Positions 45,939 through 55,804 of a stretch of DNA of 64,000 nt are shown in pieces; position 1 is the first letter of the stretch, and each line of letters starts with the position of its first letter. The notes beneath the pieces are model-generated. The model was not told the DNA's origin. It made no database searches and saw nothing but the letters and a program-made list of their open reading frames with translations. The position numbers were made by a program, and so were the translations under genes. The DNA comes from Candidatus Kryptonium thompsonii. Its GTDB lineage: Bacteria; Bacteroidota; Ignavibacteria; Kryptoniales; Kryptoniaceae. Location of the stretch: positions 1-64,000 of the forward strand of contig LDXX01000002.1 in assembly GCA_001442925.1 (NCBI GenBank), in the 5' to 3' direction.

Positions 45939-48200
45939 ATGCCTAAAAGTTCTCAGGCGAAAGGTCTTGTTATAGTTGAATCCCCAGCCAAAGCAAAAAC
46001 CATTGGCAAGTATCTTGGGGGTGAGTTTATAGTTGAAGCATCTGTTGGTCATGTTAAAGACCTTCCGCAAAAACCAAGGGATGAATCGAGACTTGGGATA
46101 GATATTGATAAAGGATATAAACCCAGATATGTTGTGATAAGCGGGAAGAAGGAAATTCTCAAGAGGTTAAAGGACCTTGCAAGCAAGGTAAGCAAAGTCA
46201 TCATTGCAACTGACCCAGATAGAGAAGGTGAGGCAATTGCGTGGCATATAAAAACAGAAATCGAAGATGTAAACCCTAATGTAAAACGTGTCCTCTTCAC
46301 CGAGATAACCAAGAACGGAATTGAAAAAGGGATGCAAAATCCCCGCGATATTGATATGAACCTTGTTGAAGCTCAGCAGGCTAGGCGCGTTCTTGATAGG
46401 ATTGTCGGTTATAGAATTAGCCCGTTTTTAAAAAAGGTTGTGAACGATAAGATCTCTTTATCCGCTGGAAGAGTGCAGTCGGTTGCACTTCGTTTGGTTT
46501 GTGAACGTGAAGAAGAGATAAGAAATTTCAAACCCGAAGAATACTGGACGATTGAAGCGGAGTTTCAAACTCGAGAAGGGGAAATTTTAAAGGCAAAATT
46601 ATTTAAGCTAAACGGTGAAGACCCCAAGATTCCTAATAAAGAGACAGCAGAAAAAATTTTAGATGACTTAAGGGGTAAGAATTTTGTAATTTCAGATATT
46701 AGGAAAAAGGAGATTTTACGAAATCCGCCCCCACCATTTATCACAAGCACACTCCAGCAAGAAGCGAGCAATAAACTTCGTTTTTCACCGAAAAAAACAA
46801 TGATGCTTGCTCAACAACTCTATGAGGGAGTTGAACTTGGTGATGAAGGAAGAGTTGGATTGATAACATATATGAGGACCGATTCAACAAGGTTAAGCGA
46901 TGAAGCGGTAAGTGCTGTAAGAGAGTACATTTATAACAATTATGGGAAAGAGTATCTGCCTCAGACTCCAAGAGTTTTCAAAAAGTCGAAGGTAAGCCAA
47001 GATGCTCACGAGGCAATAAGACCAACTTATATGAAGTATGAACCAAGAGTTGTTAAAAAATATCTCAGTGAGGATCTGTTCGCTCTTTACGAGTTGATTT
47101 GGAATAGGTTTGTTGCTTGTCAAATGTCTTCAGCAGTGCTTGAGCAAACAGTTGTTGATATAACTGCAGATAATTATCTTTTCAGGGCGACTGGTTCGAC
47201 AGTCAAGTTTAATGGTTACATGCAAATTTATGAAGAAACAAAGATCGAGTCGGAAGAGAAAGAAGAAAAGGAAGTTAAGATACCTGTTAAGATAAATGTC
47301 GGTGAAGTTTTAAATCTTACAAACCTTATTCCCGAGCAACATTTTACAAAACCGCCAGCAAGATATACCGAAGCATCACTTGTTAAAGAACTTGAAGCAA
47401 GAGGCATTGGAAGACCGAGCACTTATGCTACTATAGTTAGCACAATTCTTGAGCGTGGATATGTTGAATTACAGGATAGGAAACTTGTTCCAACTGATCT
47501 CGGCTTTGCTGTGAATAAAATCCTTACTGCTAAATTTCCCGATGTCGTTGATTATAAGTTTACAGCAAGAATGGAAGAAGATTTAGATGAGATAGCTTCT
47601 GGAAGGAAAGGATATTTTGAGGTCGTTGATTCATTTTTCAAACCGTTTGATAAACATTTAAGAGAACTTGAAGAAAAGAAGGATGAGATAAGAGAGTTAA
47701 TCCAAGAGGAAACTGACATAGTTTGCGATAGGTGTGGTTCTAAGATGGTCGTCAAAGTTGATAGGGATGGTAAATATCTTGCTTGTTCAAATCTAAGTTG
47801 TAAAAATACACTGGCTTTTCCTCAAAATGGAGTAATTGAAGAGACAAGGATTTGTCCTCAATGTGGTGGAAGATTGATTTTGAGGCGTGGGAAATTTGGT
47901 AAATTTTATGGGTGCGAAAATTATCCGTCGTGCAGATATACTGAATCAATAACAACAGGGATAAAATGTCCTGAATGTGGGATTGGAGAACTTGTTGAAA
48001 GAAAAAGTAAGCGAAAGAGAATTTTCTACGCTTGTTCAAATTATCCGAATTGCGATTTTATACTTTGGGATAAACCGGTAAATAAGCCTTGTCCTGAGTG
48101 TGGTTATCCTTTAATTGTTAAATCCCGACGCAAAACCGCTTCATATAAATGCCCTCGATGCAATGCACAGATAACAGAAGTATCAGAATCACTTAACTGA
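45939..48200 (+). CDS. topA: DNA topoisomerase I
   Basis: 753 aa type IA enzyme that relaxes negative supercoils. Toprim domain about 10-120 (GLVIVESPAKAKTIGKYLGG, ATDPDREGEAIAWH), catalytic tyrosine Y311 in GLITYMRTDSTRLS, and ARGIGRPSTYA. Four C-terminal zinc-ribbon modules begin near residue 590 (CDRCGSKM, CPQCGGRL, CPECGIGE, CPECGYPL), the first three ending in CSN/CEN-type pairs. Start ATG 45939. The 3' end overlaps the convergent lipoprotein gene by 12 bases. Confidence 0.96.
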   Translation: MPKSSQAKGLVIVESPAKAKTIGKYLGGEFIVEASVGHVKDLPQKPRDESRLGIDIDKGYKPRYVVISGKKEILKRLKDLASKVSKVIIATDPDREGEAIAWHIKTEIEDVNPNVKRVLFTEITKNGIEKGMQNPRDIDMNLVEAQQARRVLDRIVGYRISPFLKKVVNDKISLSAGRVQSVALRLVCEREEEIRNFKPEEYWTIEAEFQTREGEILKAKLFKLNGEDPKIPNKETAEKILDDLRGKNFVISDIRKKEILRNPPPPFITSTLQQEASNKLRFSPKKTMMLAQQLYEGVELGDEGRVGLITYMRTDSTRLSDEAVSAVREYIYNNYGKEYLPQTPRVFKKSKVSQDAHEAIRPTYMKYEPRVVKKYLSEDLFALYELIWNRFVACQMSSAVLEQTVVDITADNYLFRATGSTVKFNGYMQIYEETKIESEEKEEKEVKIPVKINVGEVLNLTNLIPEQHFTKPPARYTEASLVKELEARGIGRPSTYATIVSTILERGYVELQDRKLVPTDLGFAVNKILTAKFPDVVDYKFTARMEEDLDEIASGRKGYFEVVDSFFKPFDKHLRELEEKKDEIRELIQEETDIVCDRCGSKMVVKVDRDGKYLACSNLSCKNTLAFPQNGVIEETRICPQCGGRLILRRGKFGKFYGCENYPSCRYTESITTGIKCPECGIGELVERKSKRKRIFYACSNYPNCDFILWDKPVNKPCPECGYPLIVKSRRKTASYKCPRCNAQITEVSESLN

Positions 48201-48788
48201 ACTGTTGTGCAACATAGGTAAAACTTTCATAGGTATTGGGGGAGTATAGCCTCTTGTAAGAAAAACATAGTATGTTTGAAATGAACCACTTATCTGAATT
48301 ACCTTCGTTTTCGGTTGCCATGTTTCTGGGTCTATTTCCTTAGGTCTAAGTTCAAAATTTCCAGCGATGGTGTGAAGTGATAAGTTGTGTGAAGTAAGGT
48401 TTAAAATCCCTGTGCCTATTGGGTTCGCTGGATTTTGGAGCGAATCAACGGTGGCAGTCGAATAGACAATATTCGCAGAGTCAATGTAAATAGCCATCAT
48501 TTCGATGGGCGTTTTTGTAGCGTCGTATGTTTGTGGTGCCTGTGTTCCGGTTGAAAATTTGAACCCAATTGCGATAGTATTTGCAGGTTTCCCACCGCTG
48601 TATCTTGTCCCAAGCAAACTCATAACCTTCGCTGAATCATCATACACCGCTATAACCGAGTCCATCTTAAAAGATTGGTTATCAACCGTAATATTGATGT
48701 AAGGCAGAATTTGACTCTCTTGCTCTTTTGTGCATGAGGAGAGGGCAAGTAAAATTAAAGTTAGCAAAAATGTGAATTTAAGTTTCAT
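48189..48788 (-). CDS. Small lipoprotein of unknown function
   Basis: 199 aa, lipobox LSSC (Cys19 in LLALSSCTKEQ). The mature part is beta-rich: INITVDNQSFKMDSVIAVYD, AIGFKFSTGTQAPQTYDAT, with a late VIQISGSFQTYYVFL strand. This pattern is common in exported FCB lipoproteins that carry a single immunoglobulin-like or DUF6252-like domain; I do not assign a family. The start overlaps the stop of the upstream CpoB-like gene by four bases (ATGA), so the two are translationally coupled. Convergent with topA. Confidence 0.65.
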   Translation of the reverse strand: MKLKFTFLLTLILLALSSCTKEQESQILPYINITVDNQSFKMDSVIAVYDDSAKVMSLLGTRYSGGKPANTIAIGFKFSTGTQAPQTYDATKTPIEMMAIYIDSANIVYSTATVDSLQNPANPIGTGILNLTSHNLSLHTIAGNFELRPKEIDPETWQPKTKVIQISGSFQTYYVFLTRGYTPPIPMKVLPMLHNSSVK

Positions 48789-49753
48789 AGTCTCTCTAAT
48801 CTGTCTTTGGCTTTTTTGGCGACCGGGCTTTTTGGATATTCTTTTATTACTCGGCTCATATATTCCTTCGCTTCCTTAATCTTTCCGAGCGCTGCATAGC
48901 ATCTCCCAAGCATGTATAAAGCATCCGGGGCTTTGGCTGACTTCGTCTGTGCGACATAGTTGAAGTATTCAATCGCTTTTTCATATTGTTTTAACGCAAA
49001 GTAGTTTTCACCGAGCCAATAAGCTACGTTTATCTTTAAATTTGTTTCAACACTGCTTCGTAATAATGTATCAAAGTAAGCAATGGATGTTTTATATCGG
49101 CGATTTTTGAATTCTCTAAGAGCGAGGTTATAATAGTTTCTAAACTGTTTTTCTGTTATCTCAATTTTGGGCGTTTCAGGTGTAATTCCAGGGTAAGCTA
49201 ATTTAACTTCTCCGCCAACTGTAGCTGGTGGAGTTTCGGTGGGTTTCGTTGCAACTTTTGTTTCAAGTTCTGCAAGTTTTGCCTGTAAGTCTCTTATTTG
49301 CTTTTTATATTCCGTGATTTCACTGTCGCGCTTTGCAATTTCATTTCTTAATTCCATCTCGCTTGCGCCTGGCTGTGGCAATGCTTCATATTGTGCAAGT
49401 TTTGCTGAAAGATCGCGGTTTTTTTGTTTCTCTGCTTCAAGTTGTTGTCCCAGTTCAGAAATTTTAGCTGTTAATTGTGTATTGCTTTCTTGAAGCGAGC
49501 GCAAGTTTTTTTCTAATTCATTCTTTTCACTTTGAAGCTTGGCATTTTGATCCTGCAGTTTAGCAATTTGTTCCCTTAAAGACTTATTTTCCTCGGATAG
49601 GGTAGTTACATACGATGTATCAACACCTTCTGTTGCTTCCTCCACCACACCCCCGTAAATATCTTCTTGTTCAGCTGTCGATGCACATCCCTGAATTAAA
49701 AATGAAACCCATACCCCAGTAATTAGAATGAAAAAGAAATTCATTATTTTCAT
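48785..49753 (-). CDS. CpoB/YbgF-like lipoprotein with coiled coil and TPR
   Basis: 322 aa. Lipobox IQGC (Cys23), long coiled coil about 50-170 (SLREQIAKLQDQNAKLQSEK), a proline/threonine linker, then TPR repeats about 205-320 (YYNLALREFKNRRYKTSIAY, EKAIEYFNYVAQTKSAKAPD). The last part matches the tol-pal YbgF/CpoB layout, where the coiled coil makes trimers and the TPRs contact division or envelope partners. tolB/pal are not adjacent. A promoter lies upstream at 49786-49814. Confidence 0.75.
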   Translation of the reverse strand: MKIMNFFFILITGVWVSFLIQGCASTAEQEDIYGGVVEEATEGVDTSYVTTLSEENKSLREQIAKLQDQNAKLQSEKNELEKNLRSLQESNTQLTAKISELGQQLEAEKQKNRDLSAKLAQYEALPQPGASEMELRNEIAKRDSEITEYKKQIRDLQAKLAELETKVATKPTETPPATVGGEVKLAYPGITPETPKIEITEKQFRNYYNLALREFKNRRYKTSIAYFDTLLRSSVETNLKINVAYWLGENYFALKQYEKAIEYFNYVAQTKSAKAPDALYMLGRCYAALGKIKEAKEYMSRVIKEYPKSPVAKKAKDRLERL

Positions 49754-49785
49754 TGCTTTCCAATCCTCTTTTTTGGTTTTGATTT

Positions 49786-49814
49786 AAGATAAAAAAGTAT
49801 TGCTTAAAAGTCAA
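49786..49814 (-). promoter_or_regulatory. Sigma70-like promoter of the CpoB-like gene
   Basis: On the minus strand: TTGACT (49814-49809), 17-base spacer, TATCTT (49791-49786), 32 bases before the start codon. Confidence 0.6.
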
Positions 49815-49934
49815 GTGTGCAGGCATAGATGGGTTACGATAAATTTTTTAGGGATGAGTTTTGCTGGGTTTGGAATGGATTTTGTTGAAAATTGATTTTA
49901 TTGGTGAAATTTTATAAATTTATATAGGAAAAAT

Positions 49935-50018
49935 GGAGGGTTAGCCTAATTGGTAAGGCGGCGGTCTTGAAAACCGCTGGGCTTCGCGCCCTTGGGGGTT
50001 CGAGTCCCTCACCCTCCG
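49935..50018 (+). tRNA. tRNA-Ser (anticodon TGA)
   Basis: 84 bases; acceptor GGAGGGT/ACCCTCC, anticodon stem GCGGT/ACCGC with loop CTTGAAA, long variable arm (GGGCTTCGCGCCC), T-arm GGTTCGAGTCC. Class II structure fits serine. Confidence 0.94.
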
Positions 50019-50131
50019 CACCTTCTTCCCAATGTGATTTGCATCACACTTAGGATGTTTAATATTTGCAAAATTTAAGTGAAGCCAAAATCAAAAATTT
50101 ATTAAGGTTTTCTAATTTAGCCAAGTTACTC

Positions 50132-50160
50132 TTGACAGTGTGGACTAATTTTATTATATT
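50132..50160 (+). promoter_or_regulatory. Sigma70-like promoter
   Basis: TTGACA at 50132-50137, 17-base spacer, TATATT at 50155-50160, 50 bases before the secreted protein gene at 50210. Confidence 0.7.
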
Positions 50161-50209
50161 TCCATTGAAAGAACCGAAAATAAATTAAAAAAACAGTTGA
50201 GAGGTAGCC

Positions 50210-51919
50210 ATGAGAAAATTGATCTTAACTGCTTTTTTAATTTTTATTTTTGCAGGGTTATCTTTCTCACAAGTGAGAATAGGTTGGCATCAATCAAGTA
50301 TTGAAATTGATGCGGGTGTCACTGATCAAAAGGTTTTCGTTGTTTTAGAGAACAAGTATGCTCCTAATACTTATGGTGTTTGGTCTTTTCAAGTTAATAT
50401 AATGTATCCTGCTGCTATGAATATAGATACTGCTGGTGTCACTTTATATCCCAATAGTTTATCTTCAAATTTTAGCATTTCAAAAAATAAGAGATCTGCT
50501 AATGCCTCCGATCCCGATACTATTAGCGTTCTGGTTTCTGGCAGAACAAAGTCGCGAATGTTTCAGCCAGGCTATAACTCAAGTGTTCTTGCCGTTACAT
50601 TGCCATCTTTATCCAACGGTTCATATAGCCTTACTTTGATCAGTGCTTCAGCAGTTATAAGAAAGTATCCAGGTGGCGGGGGTACTCCGAGCACAGTTAC
50701 GCCTACCTTAAATCCTGCGACAATAAATATCACAGCGACGACATTTACACCGCCAACTTCTTCACCAACATTTACACCAGCTGGGTATTCTAAAGATCGT
50801 AAATATGGGGATATAAACTGGGATAACTCTGTTAATGTTGCTGATGTAACTGGACTTGCAGATGTGGTGGTTGGAAATTATGGCAATGTAATCGTAAATG
50901 ATCCGCAAAGTAGCTATCAATTTAGAGATGCAAATAGTGATGGCACGCAAGATAGATATTTTTATGAATCAACAAATGGTGAATCTCCGCTCCAATATGA
51001 TAATCAAAACCCAGATAATGCAGATAGAACAGCTGCTGATGTTAATGGTGGGGATGGAACTCTTGATCTTATGGATCTTGCAACATTAGAGGATGCGGTG
51101 GTAAGTGGTGTATGGCCAAGCTATGCAATAAGTGCAATTGCGGGTTCTCCTGTGTTTAAAGTTAATGACAAAGGTTTTGGCAGTGGTGCAGTTCTTGCGA
51201 AGTTTGATGAAGGCGGTAAAAAGGTAAATGCTAATGGAATTTTAAAGTTTGAGGTATTTAATCCGGGTACAAAGACAAGCAAAGTAAGAGTTAAACTTGA
51301 AAATAATGAGGCTTTGTTAAGAGGATTACAGATAGAGTTGACATCTTCAGTTCTACCTGGAAAGATTGATGTATGGAAGATGCCCGATGCCAATGGATTG
51401 TCCGTTGATTGGAAGAGAAATGAATTTAACAAAATTGTAATTCTTGTTTACGCTGATGGTGGAAAGTATATAAAAACAGGAGAAAGTGTTTTACTTACAA
51501 TAGTAGTACCAAATGTTACGGTGGAACAATTTTTAAGTGCTGAACCTAAGGTTATAGCAAGCGTTGCGAATTTAGGTGCTGATTTGTTATACGATGTTTC
51601 CCAATTTAGTGATGTAGTTCCACTTGATTATATGCTTTATCAGAACTATCCAAATCCATTTAACCCAGGGACGGAGATAAGGTTTGATATCCCTGAGTAT
51701 TCAAGTGTTAAGATAATTGTTTGGAATGTTCTTGGTCAAAAAGTTAGGACATTGGTTGAAGCAAATCTTGATCCTGGAAGGAAGAGTGTAAAATGGGATG
51801 GAAGGGATGAGCAGGGTAATCCTGTTGGCTCTGGCGTCTATTTCTATACGATGTATGCAAGATCGCTTGAGGATGGGAGAGAGTTTACAATGACGAGGAA
51901 AGCGATACTTATGAAGTGA
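50210..51919 (+). CDS. Secreted protein with cohesin-like and dockerin-like parts and T9SS tail
   Basis: 569 aa. Signal peptide about 1-20 (LSFSQ). Residues about 22-175 are a cohesin-like beta domain (VWSFQVNIMYPAAM). A threonine/proline linker about 175-195 precedes two dockerin-type calcium loops: GDINWDNSVNVADVTGLADV (from about 200) and ADVNGGDGTLDLMDLATLED (from about 275). A T9SS/FlgD-like sorting domain lies at about 477-569 ([34 protein letters not shown], ending AILMK). Calcium-stabilised surface attachment is inferred; partner unknown. ATG follows TTGAGAGGTAGCC. Confidence 0.8.
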   Translation: MRKLILTAFLIFIFAGLSFSQVRIGWHQSSIEIDAGVTDQKVFVVLENKYAPNTYGVWSFQVNIMYPAAMNIDTAGVTLYPNSLSSNFSISKNKRSANASDPDTISVLVSGRTKSRMFQPGYNSSVLAVTLPSLSNGSYSLTLISASAVIRKYPGGGGTPSTVTPTLNPATINITATTFTPPTSSPTFTPAGYSKDRKYGDINWDNSVNVADVTGLADVVVGNYGNVIVNDPQSSYQFRDANSDGTQDRYFYESTNGESPLQYDNQNPDNADRTAADVNGGDGTLDLMDLATLEDAVVSGVWPSYAISAIAGSPVFKVNDKGFGSGAVLAKFDEGGKKVNANGILKFEVFNPGTKTSKVRVKLENNEALLRGLQIELTSSVLPGKIDVWKMPDANGLSVDWKRNEFNKIVILVYADGGKYIKTGESVLLTIVVPNVTVEQFLSAEPKVIASVANLGADLLYDVSQFSDVVPLDYMLYQNYPNPFNPGTEIRFDIPEYSSVKIIVWNVLGQKVRTLVEANLDPGRKSVKWDGRDEQGNPVGSGVYFYTMYARSLEDGREFTMTRKAILMK

Positions 51920-51943
51920 TGTAAAAATTACCTTGGTTTTATC

Positions 51944-51990
51944 AAACCCCTTGCTTTCCAGGTTATTCTTGGAGGGCAAGGGGTTTTTTA
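51944..51990 (+). terminator. Rho-independent terminator
   Basis: AAACCCCTTGC pairs with GCAAGGGGTTT, followed by a T run; the CCAGG/TTGGAGG loop is long. Located 24 bases after the dockerin-like gene. Confidence 0.8.
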
Positions 51991-52066
51991 TTTGGTTTTA
52001 ATCAAATTTATTGTTAAATTTTTCCACCTGTAATTTCGAAAAACAAATTTTGAAAAGTGTTTGAAT

Positions 52067-52426
52067 ATGTATAGTGTTCTTGTTGCTATTGAGGTGATAA
52101 TTGCGATTCTCTTGATCATTGCGGTTTTGCTTCAGGCAGGTAGAGGTGGAGGTCTTGCTGGGGCTTTCGGTGGCGCAGGATTTGGAACTGTTTTTGGTAT
52201 TAGGAGAACCGCTGATTTTTTAAGCAAGGCAACTATTACGTTGGGTGCGATCTTTCTTCTTCTTGCTATTGTGATCAATCTTTTCTTTCTCCCCGGAAAA
52301 ACTCCTGAAAGTGTCCGGGAGAGCGTAATTCAACAGAGGGCTAAATCAGTCCCTCCAGTTAGTGTTCCTGCGGCTCAACCTACTCAATCTCAACCAGCTA
52401 CTGTTCCGCAGGGACAAAATAAGTAA
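52067..52426 (+). CDS. secG: Preprotein translocase subunit SecG
   Basis: 119 aa from ATG 52067. Two membrane helices (about 4-26 and 56-76) flank LQAGRGGGLAGAFGGAG, the SecG signature; the C-terminal tail is a proline/glutamine-rich extension. Works with SecY and SecE in protein export. Confidence 0.9.
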   Translation: MYSVLVAIEVIIAILLIIAVLLQAGRGGGLAGAFGGAGFGTVFGIRRTADFLSKATITLGAIFLLLAIVINLFFLPGKTPESVRESVIQQRAKSVPPVSVPAAQPTQSQPATVPQGQNK

Positions 52427-52492
52427 TTTTTAAATGTTGTGGCATTGGGTACCTTCAGTATAGTGATGATTGAAATTTAACAAAGAAATTTT

Positions 52493-55400
52493 ATGGGAAA
52501 TTATGGCTTAAATGTTATAGGTGGGATATTTGAGTTTTTTTATGTTCTTTTGCCCGTTCTTTCTATTACAATCCTTGCTTATAAATTCGCATCTGAGACC
52601 GGTAGAAGGACTGGGTCTTCACTTCTTTTCTTTTCCTTAGTTTTTTACTTCATAGCTGTATATGAATCTTTTTACATAACAGCGAGATTTGGGGTCATAG
52701 TAAGCACTGAACTTATTTTTCTACAAGCGATTTACATTTCCGCTGGTGTTTTCTTTGCCTCTGGGGTTGTTTCATTGCGTAATTTCTTTGTGAGGTTCAC
52801 AGGACTTGGGGATTTAAGTTTAAGTTCTACTTTTAAAAGAATTTTGATAATTGTGTTCATTTTTGTTGTTTTGATGTTGCCCTATTTTTTGACACAGGCT
52901 TACGAAGGTGATCTTTATCTCTTTAATGATGTTCTTTATATCTTCATTCAGTTGCAATTTTTTATTTCGTATTTCCTTCTCGGGGATATAATGATGATGA
53001 ATAAGGGTGTGTGTGAAAAAGCACCTCGTAGAAGTAGATGGATTAGGGTAGCGTCTCTTTATTACCTTATCGAGCCAATTTTATGGCTGTGGTTATTGAA
53101 TTCAAATCTTCCCAACTCAATACTTGATAAAACTTATTTTGCCACGGAAGTAGCTGGGGCTCTTGTATCAGGATTCTTAACATTTAACATACTTCATATT
53201 TTAATTTCCCACCTGCCATTATTACTTGATAAGTATAGGTCGAGATATATCGCCGTATTAAAATCTGGAATTGTGAAACGGCTAACTATAATGTTAGTTC
53301 TTGCGGGGGTTACGGTGATTTTATTTGGAACGCTTGCAACCGGTGTATATTTTGATTTGCAGGATCAAGTTTTTGCAAGCAGAGTTTCAAAGGATTTTGA
53401 TGTAATAAAAGTTTTTGCACGACAGACCGAGAGGGAGCTCGAAAGTTTAATTTTAAGAATTAGTTTCATTGCTGAAAGAGGTTTAAGCAGTGAAAAGGTG
53501 AAAGATACCGCAAAAAGTTTAAAGGAAAGATACGCTGAGATTGTATCAAATATATTTTTCTTCGATAAGGAGGGCAAAATTTATTACTCTTACCCTGGGG
53601 TTGTGGAGCTCACTTTACCGAAGAAATTTGTGAGGGGAGAATTTGTAGCGACACCAATTTTAAATGATAAAAGTGGCTCTCATTCGTTTATTTTGTATCC
53701 ATACTTTGATAAGGACGGTAATTTTTTAGGGGGAATAGGGGTAGAATTTAATTTTGAAAATTTGCGTGGTAATTTGAAGAAAGTTACTGAGGGAAGTTCA
53801 AGGATTCTATTTCTTGATTCACAGCTAAGGATAATCTCTGCTGACGATACAAAAGTCCTTGGTGACAATTTTATCAGATTTTTAAAATCACAAATAGATT
53901 CACCATTAAATATAAAAACTGAGGATTTGGTTAAGCTTGGTAACTTTCGCGAGAGGGTTTATAAAAATTCGAGGCGGACTATTTTAAACGTCTCAGTGGT
54001 GCCATTACAATTCAATTCGGATAAAATTTTTATAATCGATTATCATTTTCTCGATGATTTTAAAATTTTTGATGTTTTGCCGGGGTCAGCTTTAGGAGGA
54101 ATTGCTTTAGCTTCAATTGGAGTTTTGATAAGTTTTATTCTTGTTTTGTTTTTGAATTTCAAGTTTTCTGAGCATTTGGAGTTTGAAATTGAGAAGAGGA
54201 CAATGGAGCTTTTGAAGTCCGAAGAAAAATACAGGTCAATTGTTGAAAATCCATTTTTTGGAGCTTATTTGATGGATACTTCGGGGTTTAAATATGTCAA
54301 TGATAAGTTCTGTGAGATTTTCGGATATAGCAAAGATGAAATATTAAATTTGAAAGATTACCCTATATTAATTCATCCTGAAGATAGGGAAAGATTAAAT
54401 CAGCAACTTAGGAAGAGATTAAAGGGTGAATTTGAGGTGAATAAGTGGAGTGCAAGGGGTTTGAGAAAAGATGGGCAAGTTATTTTTATTGAAGGTTATA
54501 CAAAGCGAGTTGAGTATGAGGGTAAGCCTGCAGCTCAGGGGATGATAATAGATGTGACGGAGGAAATTAAGAGAAGGGAAGCTCTTCAGCAAGCGCAAAA
54601 ACTTGAAGCCCTTGGCACGCTTGCAGGTGGCATCGCTCACGATTTTAATAATATTTTACAAATTGTAATTGGCGCTGCTCAACTTCTTAAAATGAAGGTG
54701 AAGGATTCTGAATATGCAAAGTGGATTGATACAATTGAGACAACGGCTTTGCGAGGGGCTGAGCTTGCAAGACGACTTCTCACGTTTTCACGAAAGAAGC
54801 CAACCGGGGAAATGAGACCTATTGATATACATCGCTTGATTGAGGATTCAGTGAAGGTATTTAGAGAGACTTTCCCGAGAAACATTGAAATAGAAACGCA
54901 CTTCAATGCAGAGAATCACATAATACTTGGGGAAGAGGCGCAAGTTCAACAAGTTATTCTCAATCTTGCTATAAATGCAAGAGATGCAATGCCCGAGGGA
55001 GGTAAGTTAATTTTTAGAACTGAGAATAGGGTTGGAGATGGACTTAATGGAAAGTCTGATGTTGAATATTTGGTTATGCATGTAATTGACACTGGTATTG
55101 GTATGACGGAGGAAGTGAAACGAAGGATTTTTGAGCCATTCTTCACAACTAAACCCCCTGGGAAAGGAACGGGGCTTGGGCTCTCAACTGTTTATGGAAT
55201 TGTAAAATCGTATGATGGATTTATAAAAGTTTATAGCGAGGTTGGAAAGGGAACAAAATTTTCAGTATATATCCCTGCATATAAAGAAAGAAAAGAAAAA
55301 GATGAAGCAAGAAAGAAAGAAGAAGTAAAAGTGAAAAAAACTGGGACTTTACTTTTGATTGATGATGAGGAAGATATAAGGTTTGCTGGGAAAGAGTTGC

Positions 55401-55696
55401 TTGAGGCTGAGGGATTTAAAGTTTATACTGCTGGCGATGGGATTGAAGGGTTGAACATTTATAGAGAGCACAAAGGTGAAATTGATCTTGTCATTCTTGA
55501 TCTTAATATGCCGAAGATGAGCGGTAAAGAGACGCTTTCACAGCTTCTCTTGATAGATCCAAATGTGAAAGTGATAATTTCCACGGGGTATATTACTGAA
55601 TCAGAGAAAGAGGAAGTCGAAGGAGTAGCTGGTTTCGTTGAGAAACCGTTTGATATAAACAAGCTACTTAAAATGATAAGCGAAGCTTTGAAGTAG
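52493..55696 (+). CDS. Hybrid sensor histidine kinase with PAS and receiver domains
   Basis: 1067 aa. About seven membrane helices in residues 1-255, then a helix near 265-285, an extracytoplasmic sensor domain about 290-525 (Cache-like: [18 protein letters not shown]), another helix about 535-555, PAS about 575-690 ([20 protein letters not shown]), HisKA with phospho-acceptor H716 ([14 protein letters not shown]), HATPase_c about 815-945 ([29 protein letters not shown]), and a receiver with D1003 ([13 protein letters not shown]). The receiver may be a phosphate sink or act on a separate phosphotransferase. No response regulator gene is adjacent; the signal is unknown. Confidence 0.88.
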   Translation: MGNYGLNVIGGIFEFFYVLLPVLSITILAYKFASETGRRTGSSLLFFSLVFYFIAVYESFYITARFGVIVSTELIFLQAIYISAGVFFASGVVSLRNFFVRFTGLGDLSLSSTFKRILIIVFIFVVLMLPYFLTQAYEGDLYLFNDVLYIFIQLQFFISYFLLGDIMMMNKGVCEKAPRRSRWIRVASLYYLIEPILWLWLLNSNLPNSILDKTYFATEVAGALVSGFLTFNILHILISHLPLLLDKYRSRYIAVLKSGIVKRLTIMLVLAGVTVILFGTLATGVYFDLQDQVFASRVSKDFDVIKVFARQTERELESLILRISFIAERGLSSEKVKDTAKSLKERYAEIVSNIFFFDKEGKIYYSYPGVVELTLPKKFVRGEFVATPILNDKSGSHSFILYPYFDKDGNFLGGIGVEFNFENLRGNLKKVTEGSSRILFLDSQLRIISADDTKVLGDNFIRFLKSQIDSPLNIKTEDLVKLGNFRERVYKNSRRTILNVSVVPLQFNSDKIFIIDYHFLDDFKIFDVLPGSALGGIALASIGVLISFILVLFLNFKFSEHLEFEIEKRTMELLKSEEKYRSIVENPFFGAYLMDTSGFKYVNDKFCEIFGYSKDEILNLKDYPILIHPEDRERLNQQLRKRLKGEFEVNKWSARGLRKDGQVIFIEGYTKRVEYEGKPAAQGMIIDVTEEIKRREALQQAQKLEALGTLAGGIAHDFNNILQIVIGAAQLLKMKVKDSEYAKWIDTIETTALRGAELARRLLTFSRKKPTGEMRPIDIHRLIEDSVKVFRETFPRNIEIETHFNAENHIILGEEAQVQQVILNLAINARDAMPEGGKLIFRTENRVGDGLNGKSDVEYLVMHVIDTGIGMTEEVKRRIFEPFFTTKPPGKGTGLGLSTVYGIVKSYDGFIKVYSEVGKGTKFSVYIPAYKERKEKDEARKKEEVKVKKTGTLLLIDDEEDIRFAGKELLEAEGFKVYTAGDGIEGLNIYREHKGEIDLVILDLNMPKMSGKETLSQLLLIDPNVKVIISTGYITESEKEEVEGVAGFVEKPFDINKLLKMISEALK

Positions 55697-55733
55697 AAAT
55701 TTTGGTTTGATTTTGTTTTGGGGTTTTAAATTT

Positions 55734-55762
55734 TTGAAAAATCTCGCATTTTTTGGTATATT
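55734..55762 (+). promoter_or_regulatory. Sigma70-like promoter
   Basis: TTGAAA at 55734-55739, 17-base spacer, TATATT at 55757-55762, 42 bases before the TPR lipoprotein gene. Confidence 0.6.
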
Positions 55763-55804
55763 TAAGGGAAAACTTTTTAAAAATTAATTCATAAATGAAG
55801 CAAC

